Below, one piece after another: positions 44,729-54,043 of a DNA stretch of 63,030 nt. The position numbers and the translations under genes are program-made. This stretch comes from Archaeoglobales archaeon. GTDB taxonomy: Archaea; Halobacteriota; Archaeoglobi; Archaeoglobales; Archaeoglobaceae. The stretch covers positions 1-63,030 of the forward strand of contig JARQZL010000101.1 of the NCBI GenBank assembly GCA_029984855.1. The letters run 5' to 3'. Position 1 is the stretch's first letter. Each line of letters starts with the position of its first letter. Under the pieces are notes generated by a model. The model saw only the letters and a program-made list of their open reading frames with translations, was not told the DNA's origin and did not search any database.

Positions 44729-45646
44729 ATGAAGCACCTGCTATCGATCTCAGACTTAAGCCCGGAAGAACTATCAGAAATTCTTGAACTTGCAGAAAAA
44801 CTCAAGACCGAGAGATACAAGGGTGTGATTACGGACTATCTCAAGAACAGAAGTCTGGCCATGATATTCGAGCTTCCTTCAACAAGGACGAGAGTCTCAT
44901 TTGAGGTGGCAATGACTGATTTGGGTGGGCACGCTCTAAATCTGAGCTGGAATGAGCTCCAGCTTGGCAGGGGTGAACCTATCAAGGATACGGCCAGAGT
45001 CCTTTCGAGGTACGTTCATGCCGTTATGATGAGAGTCAGAAACCATTCCACACTCGAGGAATTTGCCTCATATTCATCAGTTCCTGTCATTAACGGTCTC
45101 AGCAATCTGGAGCACCCGTGTCAGGTCATTTCAGACCTTCTGACAATTAAGGAATACAAAGGAAGTCTGGAAGACGTGAACATTGCATGGGTCGGTGATG
45201 GAAATAACGTGTGCAACTCGCTGATTCTTGCAACCGCCCTCATGGACATGGGGATCGTTGTTTCCACTCCTCCAAAATATGAGCCGGACAAGAGCATTAT
45301 TAAAAGGGCAAAAGAGTTGAAGGCAAGGTTGAACTTTGAACCCAATCCGATGAGGGCTGTAAAGGATGCGGACGTAATCTACACCGATGTGTGGGTTTCA
45401 ATGGGGCAGGAAGAGGAGAAGGAGAGAAGACTTGAAGACCTTGGCCCCTATCAGATTAACAGGAGATTGATTGATGCAGCAAAGGAGGACGTGATAGTCA
45501 TGCACTGTTTGCCAGCGCACAGGGGAGAGGAAATAACGGATGAAGTCATGGAGGGTGCAAGCTCCGTTATTTTTGATCAGGCGGAGAACAGGCTTCATGC
45601 CCAGAAGGCAATACTTTTGAAATTGATAGGCGGTGAAAATGAGTAG
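44729..45646 (+). CDS. argF: ornithine carbamoyltransferase
   Basis: A 305-residue enzyme of arginine synthesis (ornithine plus carbamoyl phosphate to citrulline). The carbamoyl-phosphate motif STRTRVSF is at about residues 51-58; HPCQ and the ornithine-side HCLPAHRG are present. It overlaps nadE by 8 nt. Confidence 0.96.
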   Translation: MKHLLSISDLSPEELSEILELAEKLKTERYKGVITDYLKNRSLAMIFELPSTRTRVSFEVAMTDLGGHALNLSWNELQLGRGEPIKDTARVLSRYVHAVMMRVRNHSTLEEFASYSSVPVINGLSNLEHPCQVISDLLTIKEYKGSLEDVNIAWVGDGNNVCNSLILATALMDMGIVVSTPPKYEPDKSIIKRAKELKARLNFEPNPMRAVKDADVIYTDVWVSMGQEEEKERRLEDLGPYQINRRLIDAAKEDVIVMHCLPAHRGEEITDEVMEGASSVIFDQAENRLHAQKAILLKLIGGENE

Positions 45647-46391
45647 CTGGGAGGCTGTAGTTGATAGGATAACGTCCTTCATACAGGAATGCGTCAAAAA
45701 GGCGGGAGCGAGGGGGGTGGTGATAGGCGTCAGCGGGGGAATTGACAGTGCCTGCGTTGCAAAGCTTTCTACCATGGCTCTCGGTAAAGATTCTGTCCTT
45801 GGCCTGATAATGCCGGAGAAAGATGTGACTCCCCCGCAGGATGTCGAAGACGCTGTCAGCTTCTGCAATGGACTGGGGATAAGGTACAAGGTTTTGGAGA
45901 TAAATCCGCTCGTTGATGCTTTTGTCTCAGTACTTGGTGATAAACCAGAAATAGCCGTTGCAAACCTGAAGCCGAGAATCAGGATGACACTGCTTTACTT
46001 CCACGCAAACTCTGAACGGCTGCTCGTCGCCGGGACGGGGAACAGGAGTGAGCTCATGGTGGGCTACTTCACCAAGTACGGAGATGGTGGCGTTGACATT
46101 CTGCCGATAGGGGATCTCTACAAGACAGAGGTTTTCCAGCTCGCAAGACATATAGGAATCCCCGACTCCCTAATCTCAAAGAAACCAAGTGCAAGGCTCT
46201 GGAAAGGTCAGACAGACGAGGAAGAGCTGGGCATCAGCTATGAAAGGATAGATGCAGTGCTCAAAGCGATGGAAGAGGGCAAGACTGCTGGGATCAGGAG
46301 AGAAGATTTAGACATCGTAGCTGAAATGGTTGAGAGAAGCAGACACAAGAGAGAGCTTCCACCTGTGGCCAGTGTGAGGGATTTAGTTTAA
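45639..46391 (+). CDS. nadE: ammonia-dependent NAD+ synthetase
   Basis: A 250-residue N-type ATP pyrophosphatase, converting deaminated NAD to NAD+. The P-loop SGGIDSA appears in VIGVSGGIDSACVAKL; ATGNRSEL reads GTGNRSELMVGYFTKYGDGG; PSARLWKGQTDEEELG matches the C-terminal signature. There is no glutaminase domain. A GTG at 45633 is possible, but the ATG at 45639 is correctly placed after GGTGA. Confidence 0.95.
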   Translation: MSSWEAVVDRITSFIQECVKKAGARGVVIGVSGGIDSACVAKLSTMALGKDSVLGLIMPEKDVTPPQDVEDAVSFCNGLGIRYKVLEINPLVDAFVSVLGDKPEIAVANLKPRIRMTLLYFHANSERLLVAGTGNRSELMVGYFTKYGDGGVDILPIGDLYKTEVFQLARHIGIPDSLISKKPSARLWKGQTDEEELGISYERIDAVLKAMEEGKTAGIRREDLDIVAEMVERSRHKRELPPVASVRDLV

Positions 46392-46403
46392 ATTCGTCGA
46401 TGG

Positions 46404-47069
46404 ATGTCAATGAAGTGTATAGTAACAAGCTGGGGATATATGGATTCCCTGTGCAGCAGGGTAGCGGAGGAGATAAGAGAAGATGGATTTTCTCCTGATG
46501 CAGTTCTCGCCCTTGCAAAAGGAGGGTGGTTTGCAGGGAATGTCCTGTGCGACCTTCTTGGTATTCCGGAACTTATAAGCGTTAGAGTAAGGCACTATGC
46601 GGGAATAAAGGAGAAAGAACTGGAGGTCAGTGACTTTGGAGATCTAACAGGCAAGAGAGTGTTGATTGTCGATGATGTGGCCAACACCGGCAGGAGTATG
46701 AGCACGGCAAAGCTATATGCAGAGGAGAGAGGGGCAGAGGAGGTCAGGACTGCTGTACTTCAGCTTATACATACGTCATCATTTGCCCCCGACTACTTCG
46801 GCGACTATGTCGTTGAAGATGCGTGGATAATTTTTCCGTGGAATTTCTACGAGGACATGATGGATATAGTCAGCAGGGTTCTTTATAGAGAGATGGGTGA
46901 GTGGGAGATAAAATGGAAGCTCTATGAGAGATTTAGCATCGACCCAATAGCTCTGGAAATTGCCCAGCCCGGAAAGTTTAAAAACGTCCTTGTGGAAATG
47001 GAAAGAAGGGGTATTACCAAGCGGGTCGAAAGAGGGGGTAAGGAATTCTGGAAACTGTCAGGAAATTAG
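46404..47069 (+). CDS. phosphoribosyltransferase-family protein
   Basis: A 221-residue type I PRTase-fold protein. The PRPP-binding motif is VLIVDDVANTGRSM and the earlier loop ALAKGGWFAGNVL is typical of the COG2236/xanthine-guanine-like group. A C-terminal extension of about 70 residues has winged-helix character (GKFKNVLVEMERRGITKRVE). The nucleobase substrate cannot be assigned; purine salvage is probable. It follows nadE by 12 nt and converges on the deaminase gene by 12 nt. Confidence 0.8.
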   Translation: MSMKCIVTSWGYMDSLCSRVAEEIREDGFSPDAVLALAKGGWFAGNVLCDLLGIPELISVRVRHYAGIKEKELEVSDFGDLTGKRVLIVDDVANTGRSMSTAKLYAEERGAEEVRTAVLQLIHTSSFAPDYFGDYVVEDAWIIFPWNFYEDMMDIVSRVLYREMGEWEIKWKLYERFSIDPIALEIAQPGKFKNVLVEMERRGITKRVERGGKEFWKLSGN

Positions 47070-48317
47070 ATCGAGTGCTGCCTTTTGTGCATCCTCCATT
47101 ATCTCCTCTTCTCCTTCAACAATTCCATTCTCCATAACTACTTTCCCGTCGATTATTACAGTATCACAGGTTCCATTTGTAGAGTAAACGATATCCGCTA
47201 TCAAGTTGTGTCCCGGAGTGAGGCAGGGTTTTTTGAGGTCAAGTATCACAAGATCCGCAAGATAACCGGGTTCTACCAATCCTGCTTTTACTCCTAATGC
47301 TTTTGCCCCGTTAACAGTTGCAATCTCAAAAGCTTCTTTGGCGTTGAGCAGCGTCGGATCATTGTAGTGATACTTCTGGAGAAGAGCTGCGAACTTCATT
47401 TCCTCGAACATATTCAGGTTGTTGTTGCTTGCAGCACCGTCAGTGCCAAGTGTGACGTTTAGTTTGCTCTTCTTCATTGCAGAGTAGTCCAATGTACTTC
47501 CAACACACAGCTTCATGTTGCTCACAGGACAGTGGCTAATGCTCACTTTCCTTTCTGCCATCAGTTCAATCTCGCTTTCACTCAACCATACGCAGTGGGC
47601 AGCTATTAACCTTCTGTTGAGGAAACCGATTTCATCCAGAGCTTTAACAATACTTCTGCCATTCTTCTTTCTGAATTCCTCGATTTCTTCCTTTGTTTCT
47701 GCAAGATGGAAATGAATGAGAGCATCGTAATTCCTGGCAAGTTCAGCTGATGCTTTCAGTCCCTTCAGACTGACAGTGTAGGGTGCATGAGGGCCTACAG
47801 CCGGAATCACGTTCTTGAAGTTTTTCAGCTTCTTCAGGTCTTCCTCAACTCTTTTCAGGTTTTCCTCGAGTCTCTGCTCGTCGAAGAAGTCGAAGAATGC
47901 TGAAGATATGCAGGCTCTCATTCCCATCTCTTCCACGGCCCTTGCAATTGATTCCACCTCGAAGTACATGTCGTTGAATGCTGTGGTTCCTGATTTTATC
48001 ATCTCAAGACATGCGAGCTTCGTCCCGCAGTAAATGTGGTCAGGCTTAAGCTTCTTTTCCAGAGGCCATATCTTCTCCTGCAACCACTCCATTAGAGGCA
48101 TATCATCTGCATAACCCCTGAATAAAACCATTGCAGCATGTGTGTGGGTGTTGATGAGCCCGGGGATTACGGCTTTTCCCTTTCCATCAATCACAACATC
48201 ATGCTTTCCATTTTTTACATCGCCAACATCCACGATTCTATTTCCCTCAATATAGACGTCTCCTTCAGTGGCTTTTCCTGCATCGACTATTTTTGCCTTC
48301 TTTATCAATACACTCAT
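47058..48317 (-). CDS. dadD: 5'-methylthioadenosine/S-adenosylhomocysteine/5'-deoxyadenosine deaminase
   Basis: A 419-residue amidohydrolase. Metal ligands are visible in INTHTHAAM (HxH), in LIHFHLAET and in TLGTDGAASNN. The tract MDYFEVE near MMKS matches the MtaD/DadD group, which deaminates adenosine-type by-products of SAM chemistry to the inosine forms. The gene overlaps the end of the methylthioadenosine phosphorylase-like gene by 53 nt, so both belong to one salvage operon. The exact substrate preference is inferred. Confidence 0.85.
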   Translation of the reverse strand: MSVLIKKAKIVDAGKATEGDVYIEGNRIVDVGDVKNGKHDVVIDGKGKAVIPGLINTHTHAAMVLFRGYADDMPLMEWLQEKIWPLEKKLKPDHIYCGTKLACLEMIKSGTTAFNDMYFEVESIARAVEEMGMRACISSAFFDFFDEQRLEENLKRVEEDLKKLKNFKNVIPAVGPHAPYTVSLKGLKASAELARNYDALIHFHLAETKEEIEEFRKKNGRSIVKALDEIGFLNRRLIAAHCVWLSESEIELMAERKVSISHCPVSNMKLCVGSTLDYSAMKKSKLNVTLGTDGAASNNNLNMFEEMKFAALLQKYHYNDPTLLNAKEAFEIATVNGAKALGVKAGLVEPGYLADLVILDLKKPCLTPGHNLIADIVYSTNGTCDTVIIDGKVVMENGIVEGEEEIMEDAQKAALDLIS

Positions 48318-49041
48318 CCCATATCACCCTGACAGCTTCCTCAATAACCTTCAAACAAATCTCTGCGTTTTTTCCTGCTCTCTTTCTAATTTCCTCATAA
48401 TCCACAATCTCGTTTTTAATTCCGTGCGCATAGTTATCCATCGTGCAGATTGCAGCATATCTGAGTCCGAACTCCTTTGCAACCGTTGCTTCCGATGCAG
48501 CAGTCATTCCAACGCAGTCAGCCCAGTTTTTGATGACACTCACTTCAGCCTTCGTTTCCAGCCTTGGCCCCCTGCTCTGGAAGTAGACCCCTTTTTCGAG
48601 AACGTTAACAGCATGCTTTTTTGCACACCTGATGAGAATTTTCCTGATCTCTTCATCAAATCCTGGCGTTATGTGTACAAGTTTATCCCGGAATGCGGTT
48701 GCACCACTGAAAAAGTCTATGTAATCATGGGGTATAATCAAAGCCGGAAGCTTCACTTCTTCTTTCAGACATCCGACCGAATTCATCCCTACAATATGGC
48801 TAATTCCAAGTTTCTTCAGTGCATAGAAATTGGCTGCATGGTTTATCGCATGTGGAGGTTTGTTCTGCTTTTTTCCATGCCTCTGTATCAGTGTCACCTC
48901 TATGCTGTTGATACTGCCAAGCTCCACCTCCGCAACGCCATACGGTGTTCTGAGCACTTTTTCCCTTACATCGTGAAGCACATCAATCTCTAGTATGTTT
49001 GTCCCGCCTACAATACCTATACGCAACACGCATATTCTCAC
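48265..49041 (-). CDS. mtnP: 5'-methylthioadenosine (or methylthioinosine) phosphorylase
   Basis: A 258-residue purine nucleoside phosphorylase-family enzyme. It has RHGKKQNKPPHAINHAANFYAL, SVGCLKEE and the active-site DCVGMTAASEATVAKE. With a deaminase next to it, the true substrate may be methylthioinosine. The start is ATG 49041 or a GTG four codons on, close to the first strand LRIGIVGG. It overlaps dadD by 53 nt. Confidence 0.88.
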   Translation of the reverse strand: MRICVLRIGIVGGTNILEIDVLHDVREKVLRTPYGVAEVELGSINSIEVTLIQRHGKKQNKPPHAINHAANFYALKKLGISHIVGMNSVGCLKEEVKLPALIIPHDYIDFFSGATAFRDKLVHITPGFDEEIRKILIRCAKKHAVNVLEKGVYFQSRGPRLETKAEVSVIKNWADCVGMTAASEATVAKEFGLRYAAICTMDNYAHGIKNEIVDYEEIRKRAGKNAEICLKVIEEAVRVIWDECIDKEGKNSRCRKSH

Positions 49042-49119
49042 TTCTAAAGAATAAATCTTTTGCCGTACTGCAGGATATTGTGCTGGTGCGGAGAATAAGG
49101 TAGTGAATAAAATAGAAAA

Positions 49120-49129
49120 GTTTTAAACC
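49120..49129 (+). promoter_or_regulatory. TATA-like box for adk
   Basis: GTTTTAAACC is centred about 25 nt upstream of the ATG at 49149, in keeping with leaderless transcription. Confidence 0.5.
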
Positions 49130-49148
49130 TTCGAAATATCCATCCGCT

Positions 49149-49802
49149 ATGAACCTGATTTTGTTAGGTCCACCCGGATCCGGAAAGGGGACACAGGCAA
49201 AGTTCATCGTGGAAAAATATGGAATTCCCCAGATTTCAACCGGAGATATGCTGAGAGAGGCTGTGGCAAAAGGAACGGAACTCGGAAAGAAAGCAAAGGA
49301 GTATATGGACGCTGGTAAGCTTGTACCTGACGAGGTCGTTATAGGCATAGTCAGAGAGAGGCTCAAACAGTCAGACTGCGACAAGGGCTTCATTCTCGAC
49401 GGTTTTCCGAGGACGATTGCTCAGGCGGAAGCTCTGGATAGGATACTCGATGAGCTTGGAAAGAGAATTGATGCCGTGATTAACATCCAGGTTCCCGAGG
49501 AAGAGGTTGTAAAAAGAATTGTCAACCGCAGAAGCTGTATGAAATGCGGGGCGGTATATCACCTTATCTACAAGCCACCGAAAGAAGAGGGCAAGTGTGA
49601 CAAGTGTGGCGGAGAACTCTACCAAAGAGATGATGACAGGGAGGACACGGTAAGGGCGAGATACAAGGTCTACAGGGAGCAGACTGAACCACTTGTCGAC
49701 TACTACCAGAAGAAAGGTCTTGTTCACGACATCAACGGAACAAAGAGCATAGATGATGTGTTCAAGGATATAGATGAGGTTCTGGCGAAGATCAAGGTAT
49801 AA
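49149..49802 (+). CDS. adk: adenylate kinase
   Basis: A 217-residue bacterial-type long adenylate kinase (ATP + AMP to 2 ADP). P-loop [10 protein letters not shown] at 7-16, AMP site [12 protein letters not shown], and [13 protein letters not shown]. The lid domain has four cysteines (CMKC and CDKC) for zinc. Many archaea use a different, shorter enzyme, so the long form may reflect an old transfer typical of this lineage. Confidence 0.95.
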   Translation: MNLILLGPPGSGKGTQAKFIVEKYGIPQISTGDMLREAVAKGTELGKKAKEYMDAGKLVPDEVVIGIVRERLKQSDCDKGFILDGFPRTIAQAEALDRILDELGKRIDAVINIQVPEEEVVKRIVNRRSCMKCGAVYHLIYKPPKEEGKCDKCGGELYQRDDDREDTVRARYKVYREQTEPLVDYYQKKGLVHDINGTKSIDDVFKDIDEVLAKIKV

Positions 49803-50505
49803 TCTCTACGCTCTCTTTTTTCTTTTCTCCTGTAATCCACTCGATTATTTTATCTACCACTGCCTTCTCCTGCCTGAGCTTATGACCTCCGCCGATGACC
49901 TTTAAGAGCTTTTTCGGACTTTTTGCGAAACGGAATAATTTTTCTGAACTTTCGAGCGGTACTACATCGTCTTTGGTTCCGTGAACAAGCAACACATTTT
50001 TCACTTTCTCTATCCACCTCAGGGGCTCGAACTCCATCATGTCCTCCTTTAGCCCCATCACGAAGCTGCTGAAGTCTCCTACTCTGAGTGTTCCTCTCGT
50101 CTTTGCGTTGGCATGCACCTCCTGAAGTATTTTCAAAGAAAGCACATCAAAACAGCAGGGAGTGGCAACAAGAGTGACGCTTCTTACATTTCTCAGATTT
50201 GCAGCAGTATAAACTGCCGGAACCCCGCCCATACTGAAAGCAACGATATCAACATGAGAGAAGCTGCCCGCAATATTGATCAGGTCTTCGACCCATCTTC
50301 GCAGACTGAACTCCTTTCTGCTGAGTCCGCAGCCAGAGAAGTCAAATATAACCGGCGTAAAATATCTCGCAAAATATCTTGCAAGTTTGTCATAGCCCTT
50401 TTCAACAACAGAGCCCGGTTCAGCAGGCAATCCATGGCAGAGCAAAACTGTGTTTTCGACGTATATTCTTGCAAAGTTGCCCGAAATATTTATATCCAGA
50501 AACAT
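49792..50505 (-). CDS. alpha/beta hydrolase
   Basis: A 237-residue serine hydrolase fold. Nucleophile elbow is AFSMGGVPA; the acid is in HGTKDDVVP and the base in IGGGHKLR. The start [21 protein letters not shown] fits the oxyanion region. No signal peptide, hence cytoplasmic. It lies 6 nt after the regulator gene, so the two are probably co-expressed. The substrate is unknown (esterase, thioesterase or peptidase). Confidence 0.82.
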   Translation of the reverse strand: MFLDINISGNFARIYVENTVLLCHGLPAEPGSVVEKGYDKLARYFARYFTPVIFDFSGCGLSRKEFSLRRWVEDLINIAGSFSHVDIVAFSMGGVPAVYTAANLRNVRSVTLVATPCCFDVLSLKILQEVHANAKTRGTLRVGDFSSFVMGLKEDMMEFEPLRWIEKVKNVLLVHGTKDDVVPLESSEKLFRFAKSPKKLLKVIGGGHKLRQEKAVVDKIIEWITGEKKKESVEIIP

Positions 50506-50511
50506 AAAATG

Positions 50512-50886
50512 TCAGGATTTAAGGCCTGCAAGCTTCTCCAGCTCTACAAGGTCTTTCTCGATGCGATTTATTTCTTCCCTCTTCTTTTCAACAAGTTCTG
50601 AAACAATCTCCTTTAAATCAAGCGTGAGCTTGTAGCTCTTGAGGGGTCTCCCCTTCCCCTTTTTCTTAAGTTCTCTCTCTTTAACCCAGCCCCATTCCTT
50701 GAGTTCTTTCATTGCAAGACTGACTTCCGGCTGTCTCAGATTTGCCGCTCTTTCAATATCTCTCGATATTGCCTCACCACTTTTAGAAAGGAATACAACA
50801 ACCTTGGCGATATTCTTATTGAGACCTGTCTCAGAGAGCAGCCTGACTATTTTTTCTTCCTTCTCTGTCAGTTCCTCAACCATCAT
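50512..50886 (-). CDS. predicted winged-helix transcriptional regulator
   Basis: A 124-residue regulator. The winged helix is IAKVVVFLSKSGEAISRDIE followed by RQPEVSLAMKELKEWGWVKE, with a wing at KKKGKGRPLKSYKL, then a C-terminal coiled coil (VEKKREEINRIEKDLVELEK) for dimerisation. The frame opens at 50928, but ATG 50886 follows GGGTG and a TATA box around 50929-50938. It is followed by the hydrolase gene and may control it. Confidence 0.8.
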   Translation of the reverse strand: MMVEELTEKEEKIVRLLSETGLNKNIAKVVVFLSKSGEAISRDIERAANLRQPEVSLAMKELKEWGWVKERELKKKGKGRPLKSYKLTLDLKEIVSELVEKKREEINRIEKDLVELEKLAGLKS

Positions 50887-50928
50887 AAACACCCCTAATT
50901 CTGAGCGTAATGTAGTTATACTGAACAC

Positions 50929-50938
50929 TATATAAATT
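50929..50938 (-). promoter_or_regulatory. TATA-like box for the regulator/hydrolase operon
   Basis: On the minus strand ATTTATATAG lies 43-52 nt upstream of the ATG at 50886. A GTTCAG/CTCAGAAT-type imperfect dyad between it and the gene may be autoregulatory. Confidence 0.4.
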
Positions 50939-51016
50939 TTTTTCCATTTAGCTATTTATCTAATAGAGGCTCATTGTGTTATTCCAACCCTATTTTATAA
51001 GGCCGGAGTAGCAAAA

Positions 51017-51027
51017 GATTTAATATC
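51017..51027 (+). promoter_or_regulatory. TATA-like box for tRNA-Met
   Basis: GATTTAATATC is about 39 nt upstream of the tRNA 5' end, leaving room for a short leader trimmed by RNase P. Confidence 0.4.
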
Positions 51028-51060
51028 TTCTGCTCAACTTTTGCCTGAACCATACATAAG

Positions 51061-51134
51061 GCCGAGGTAGCCTAGCGGGTTGGGGCGCTCGACTCATAAT
51101 CGAGAGGTCGGGGGTTCGAATCCCCCCCTCGGCA
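51061..51134 (+). tRNA. tRNA-Met (CAT anticodon)
   Basis: A 74-nt cloverleaf without intron. Acceptor GCCGAGG pairs with CCTCGGC, with A as discriminator; the D-arm contains TAGCCTAGCGGGTTGG; the anticodon arm CTCGA/TCGAG frames the loop CTCATAA with anticodon CAT; the T-arm GGGGGTTCGAATCCCCC is perfect. A G-starting acceptor argues for elongator Met rather than initiator; Ile2 (CAT modified by TiaS) cannot be fully excluded. No CCA is encoded. Confidence 0.95.
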
Positions 51135-51137
51135 GCT

Positions 51138-51605
51138 CTATTCCCCCTTGCTTTTATAGTCTAAGACAAAACTGAGGGCACCATTGGGGCAGGAGCTGAC
51201 GCATGTCAGACATCTTATGCATGCGTACAGGACACTCGGATTTGCATCTCCGGCAATATCAAACACTCCAACAGGACACTTCAGACGACATGTGTTGCAG
51301 TGCTTGCATCTGTCTTCGTCCCTCCGGATTTTAAAGAAGCTGATTCTGTTCATCAGACCTATGGGGAGTGAGAACGGACAGCCTGTTCTGCAGTGGTATC
51401 TTGGTCTCCTCTTCCTCGTTGCCATACCCCAGAACTCATAGACAGTTCCCAGAGGGCAGACCCAGCTACAAAAAGCACGGCCAACAGCAAGCGATGAAAG
51501 AAGAGACCCAAGCAAGAAGTAGAGCAGTGCTCCTTTCCAGAATAAAAAGGGCACAAGAAACAGAAAAAGAACCTGGGAAGCTCTTCTGAATGTTCTGATT
51601 TCCAT
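51138..51605 (-). CDS. membrane 4Fe-4S ferredoxin-type protein (NapH/MauN-like)
   Basis: A 155-residue protein with one or two membrane helices (ASQVLFLFLVPFLFWKGALL, then YFLLGSLLSSLAVG) followed by AFCSWVCPLGTVYEFW, the hallmark of NapH-like electron transfer proteins. Two 4Fe-4S motifs follow (CKHCNTCRLKCP and CIRCLTCVSSCP). It is shorter than usual NapH. It probably hands electrons between membrane quinones and an unknown partner. Upstream on the same strand is the FAD protein at 51637. Confidence 0.82.
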   Translation of the reverse strand: MEIRTFRRASQVLFLFLVPFLFWKGALLYFLLGSLLSSLAVGRAFCSWVCPLGTVYEFWGMATRKRRPRYHCRTGCPFSLPIGLMNRISFFKIRRDEDRCKHCNTCRLKCPVGVFDIAGDANPSVLYACIRCLTCVSSCPNGALSFVLDYKSKGE

Positions 51606-51636
51606 GTTTTCACTCTGTTCTAAAGTAAATTTTCAA

Positions 51637-52581
51637 TTAGTGCTTGAGCATTTTTATTAAGCACCTGATGTCCCTAACCGGGCTCTCAATACTCCTTCTC
51701 TCAATGGATAAAACCTTCGGAAGTTCAAGAAGTGCAGTGAGTTTTTTGTCTTTCTGAACGGCTTCAACAAACTTGTACTCTTCTTCAATCCACTGGAAGT
51801 TCTCCAGTACTCTGGATTCGTACTTGTGCAGTTCATTGTCAACCAGACATTCGTAGAGTATCCTTGCAGATTCTAAGGCCGGAACATTGCCCTCTCCAAA
51901 ACCACTAACGCAGCCTATTGATTCCCCAACTCCCACAATGTTTCCGCTCACAAACGGTCTGCACTTTGATGGTGGCAGCAGTCTTATTTTTGCCCTGCAC
52001 CCGCATATTCTGTCACCCTCTTTAAATCCATACTCCTGCCTGAGCATCTTTATCAGCTCAATGGCCCTCATCTCAGTTGTATCCCCTGCCCCCACATGCC
52101 ATTTGCTGCCACCCAGGGGGAACGCCCACGCATAGCCAGTCTTTCTTGCATATACGTATATATTCTCCTCAGCATTGTGCTCCTCAACAGTCTGAAGTGT
52201 CGGGTAGAGCCGGTCTTTATCGATTTCTGGAAGTAAAGCTCTGTTGTGTCCGGTGGCATCCACGTAAAGGTCAGCCCTAATATCTCTGAACTCTATCTGC
52301 CCCCATAAATCCTCAAGCAATTTCTTCTTATCAAAAATCACAACGTTCTTGTTCTTGATTCTGAATCCGTTCGCCACAATACACTCCGGCCTTGACACAA
52401 CGTACTCGTCCAGATCTAATCCTATTTTCCTGTACAGTTCTTTTGCCTCACTGTAAGTTACCCCCCATGCGCACCTGCAATCAGGCTTGCGCCTCACGTC
52501 TTTGATGTAGACATCGAAGCCGCTAAGGAGAAAGTATAAGTACGTCCCGGCAACTCCAGCACCACATATCTGGATTCTCAC
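51637..52581 (-). CDS. geranylgeranyl reductase-family FAD protein
   Basis: A 314-residue flavoprotein. FAD motif IQICGAGVAGTYLYFLL is at residue 3, DLYVDATGHNRALLP is the second FAD segment, and GNIVGVGESIGCVSGFGEGN matches the family's DAA-type site. Archaeal members saturate the isoprenoid chains of membrane lipids; others act on different polyprenyl groups. It is short compared with the 390-450 typical of characterised enzymes. The neighbouring Fe-S protein could supply electrons, which is inference. Confidence 0.8.
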   Translation of the reverse strand: MRIQICGAGVAGTYLYFLLSGFDVYIKDVRRKPDCRCAWGVTYSEAKELYRKIGLDLDEYVVSRPECIVANGFRIKNKNVVIFDKKKLLEDLWGQIEFRDIRADLYVDATGHNRALLPEIDKDRLYPTLQTVEEHNAEENIYVYARKTGYAWAFPLGGSKWHVGAGDTTEMRAIELIKMLRQEYGFKEGDRICGCRAKIRLLPPSKCRPFVSGNIVGVGESIGCVSGFGEGNVPALESARILYECLVDNELHKYESRVLENFQWIEEEYKFVEAVQKDKKLTALLELPKVLSIERRSIESPVRDIRCLIKMLKH

Positions 52582-52670
52582 AGTTCCACCCTCCTAAGCT
52601 TTTGCAGCCACTCATCTTAACCTTTAGCATTTACTCTCCAAGAAAGCACCGATGGTAAAAAATACCCAAC

Positions 52671-52680
52671 ATTTTTATTT
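52671..52680 (+). promoter_or_regulatory. TATA-like box for hisS
   Basis: ATTTTTATTT is centred about 26 nt before the GTG start at 52702, consistent with a leaderless transcript. Confidence 0.4.
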
Positions 52681-52701
52681 CCTTGCGATCAGCCTGACAG
52701 C

Positions 52702-53949
52702 GTGAAAATAGAGAGACCGAGAGGAACGAGAGATTTTCTGCCAGATGAGATCAGAAAAAGAAGGGCAATCGAGACAGTGATGAGAAAAATTGCAGAAAGC
52801 TACGGCTATGGAGAGATAGCAACTCCTGTATTCGAGCACCTTGAGCTCTTCACAACCAAATCCGGAGAGGGGATAGTCAAAGAAATCTATGCTTTCAGAG
52901 ACAAAAGTGGTCGAGAGCTTGCTCTTCGCCCCGAGCTTACAGCTCCCGTCATGCGTCTCTTTGTAAACGAGTGTAGTGTGATGCCCCGTCCCCTGCGCTT
53001 CTACTATTTTGCCAACTGCTTTCGCTACGAGAGGCCACAGAAGGGCAGATACAGAGAATTCTGGCAGTTTGGCGTTGAGCTTATAGGTTCCTCCTCACAT
53101 CTTGCCGATGCGGAAGTCATATCGCTTGCGTACAGAATCCTGAATGAATTAGGCCTCGATTTTGAGCTGCACATAGGCCATGTCGGTGTTCTCAGGTATC
53201 TACTGAGACACCTTGAGGAAGAAAAGGCTGCAAAAATTATGAGACTCATCGACAAAAGGGATACTGATGGCCTCACAGTATATCTGGATGAGATCGGGGC
53301 TCCACATGAGCTTGCAGATAGAGTCTTTTCCCTCATAGATCTCTCAGGTGGCAGAGAAGTGCTTGGAGATGCCTCGAAGATAGTGAAGTTCGACACAACA
53401 TATATGGAGAAGCTGTGTGACGTACTCGACTCCCTTGAAATAAACTACACAATTAACCTTGGAACTGTAAGGGGGCTTGATTACTATACGGGTGTTGTTT
53501 TCGAAGCTTATGCAAAGCACGGCTTAGGAGCTGAGAAGCAGATATGCGGAGGTGGGAGCTATAGACTTGCCCATCTCTTCGGTGGAGAAGATATACAATC
53601 AACTGGTTTTGCTCTTGGCTTCGACAGAATTGCCGAGATATGTGACCTGACAACTCCAGAAAAACCATTAGTTGCTGTGGCGAGCATTGGTTTTGAAAAA
53701 GAGGCTTGCAAGCTTGCAGACTCGTTGAGGAGACATGGAATCTGCGCAGTTACTGATGTTATGGAGAGAAGCCTGAAAAGACAGTTAAGTTTTGCAAATG
53801 ATGTAAATGCAAGATTTGCTGTGATAGTGGGTAAGAGAGAGATCGAATCAGGAAAGTACACTCTCAAGGATATGGAAACAGGCGAAAGTATGCAACTTGA
53901 GTTTGAAGAGCTTCTGGATTACTTCAGGAGTTCAGGACTTTGTCCATAA
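52702..53949 (+). CDS. hisS: histidyl-tRNA synthetase
   Basis: A 415-residue class II aminoacyl-tRNA synthetase with a GTG start. Family tracts: [13 protein letters not shown] (start), motif 2 [21 protein letters not shown], histidine-binding [17 protein letters not shown] and motif 3 [10 protein letters not shown]. The C-terminal anticodon domain begins near residue 325. It lies alone, followed by the EF1A gene whose promoter is just downstream of its stop. Confidence 0.95.
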   Translation: MKIERPRGTRDFLPDEIRKRRAIETVMRKIAESYGYGEIATPVFEHLELFTTKSGEGIVKEIYAFRDKSGRELALRPELTAPVMRLFVNECSVMPRPLRFYYFANCFRYERPQKGRYREFWQFGVELIGSSSHLADAEVISLAYRILNELGLDFELHIGHVGVLRYLLRHLEEEKAAKIMRLIDKRDTDGLTVYLDEIGAPHELADRVFSLIDLSGGREVLGDASKIVKFDTTYMEKLCDVLDSLEINYTINLGTVRGLDYYTGVVFEAYAKHGLGAEKQICGGGSYRLAHLFGGEDIQSTGFALGFDRIAEICDLTTPEKPLVAVASIGFEKEACKLADSLRRHGICAVTDVMERSLKRQLSFANDVNARFAVIVGKREIESGKYTLKDMETGESMQLEFEELLDYFRSSGLCP

Positions 53950-53986
53950 AGTTTTTATTTCCTTGCCCTTCAGCATGGCAGCAAAG

Positions 53987-53998
53987 TTTTATATACCC
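53987..53998 (+). promoter_or_regulatory. TATA-like box for EF1A
   Basis: GTTTTATATACC lies about 50 nt upstream of the ATG at 54044. The predicted start near 54018 gives a short leader containing GGAGG and GGTGA. Confidence 0.5.
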
Positions 53999-54043
53999 TT
54001 CAGCAATAGCCGGAAAAAGGTAGAAGAATGGAGGATGGTGAAA

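Noticed and set aside
53897-54043. Upstream extension of the EF1A frame
   Set aside because: Overlaps hisS and a TATA box and is not conserved; the true start is at 54044.
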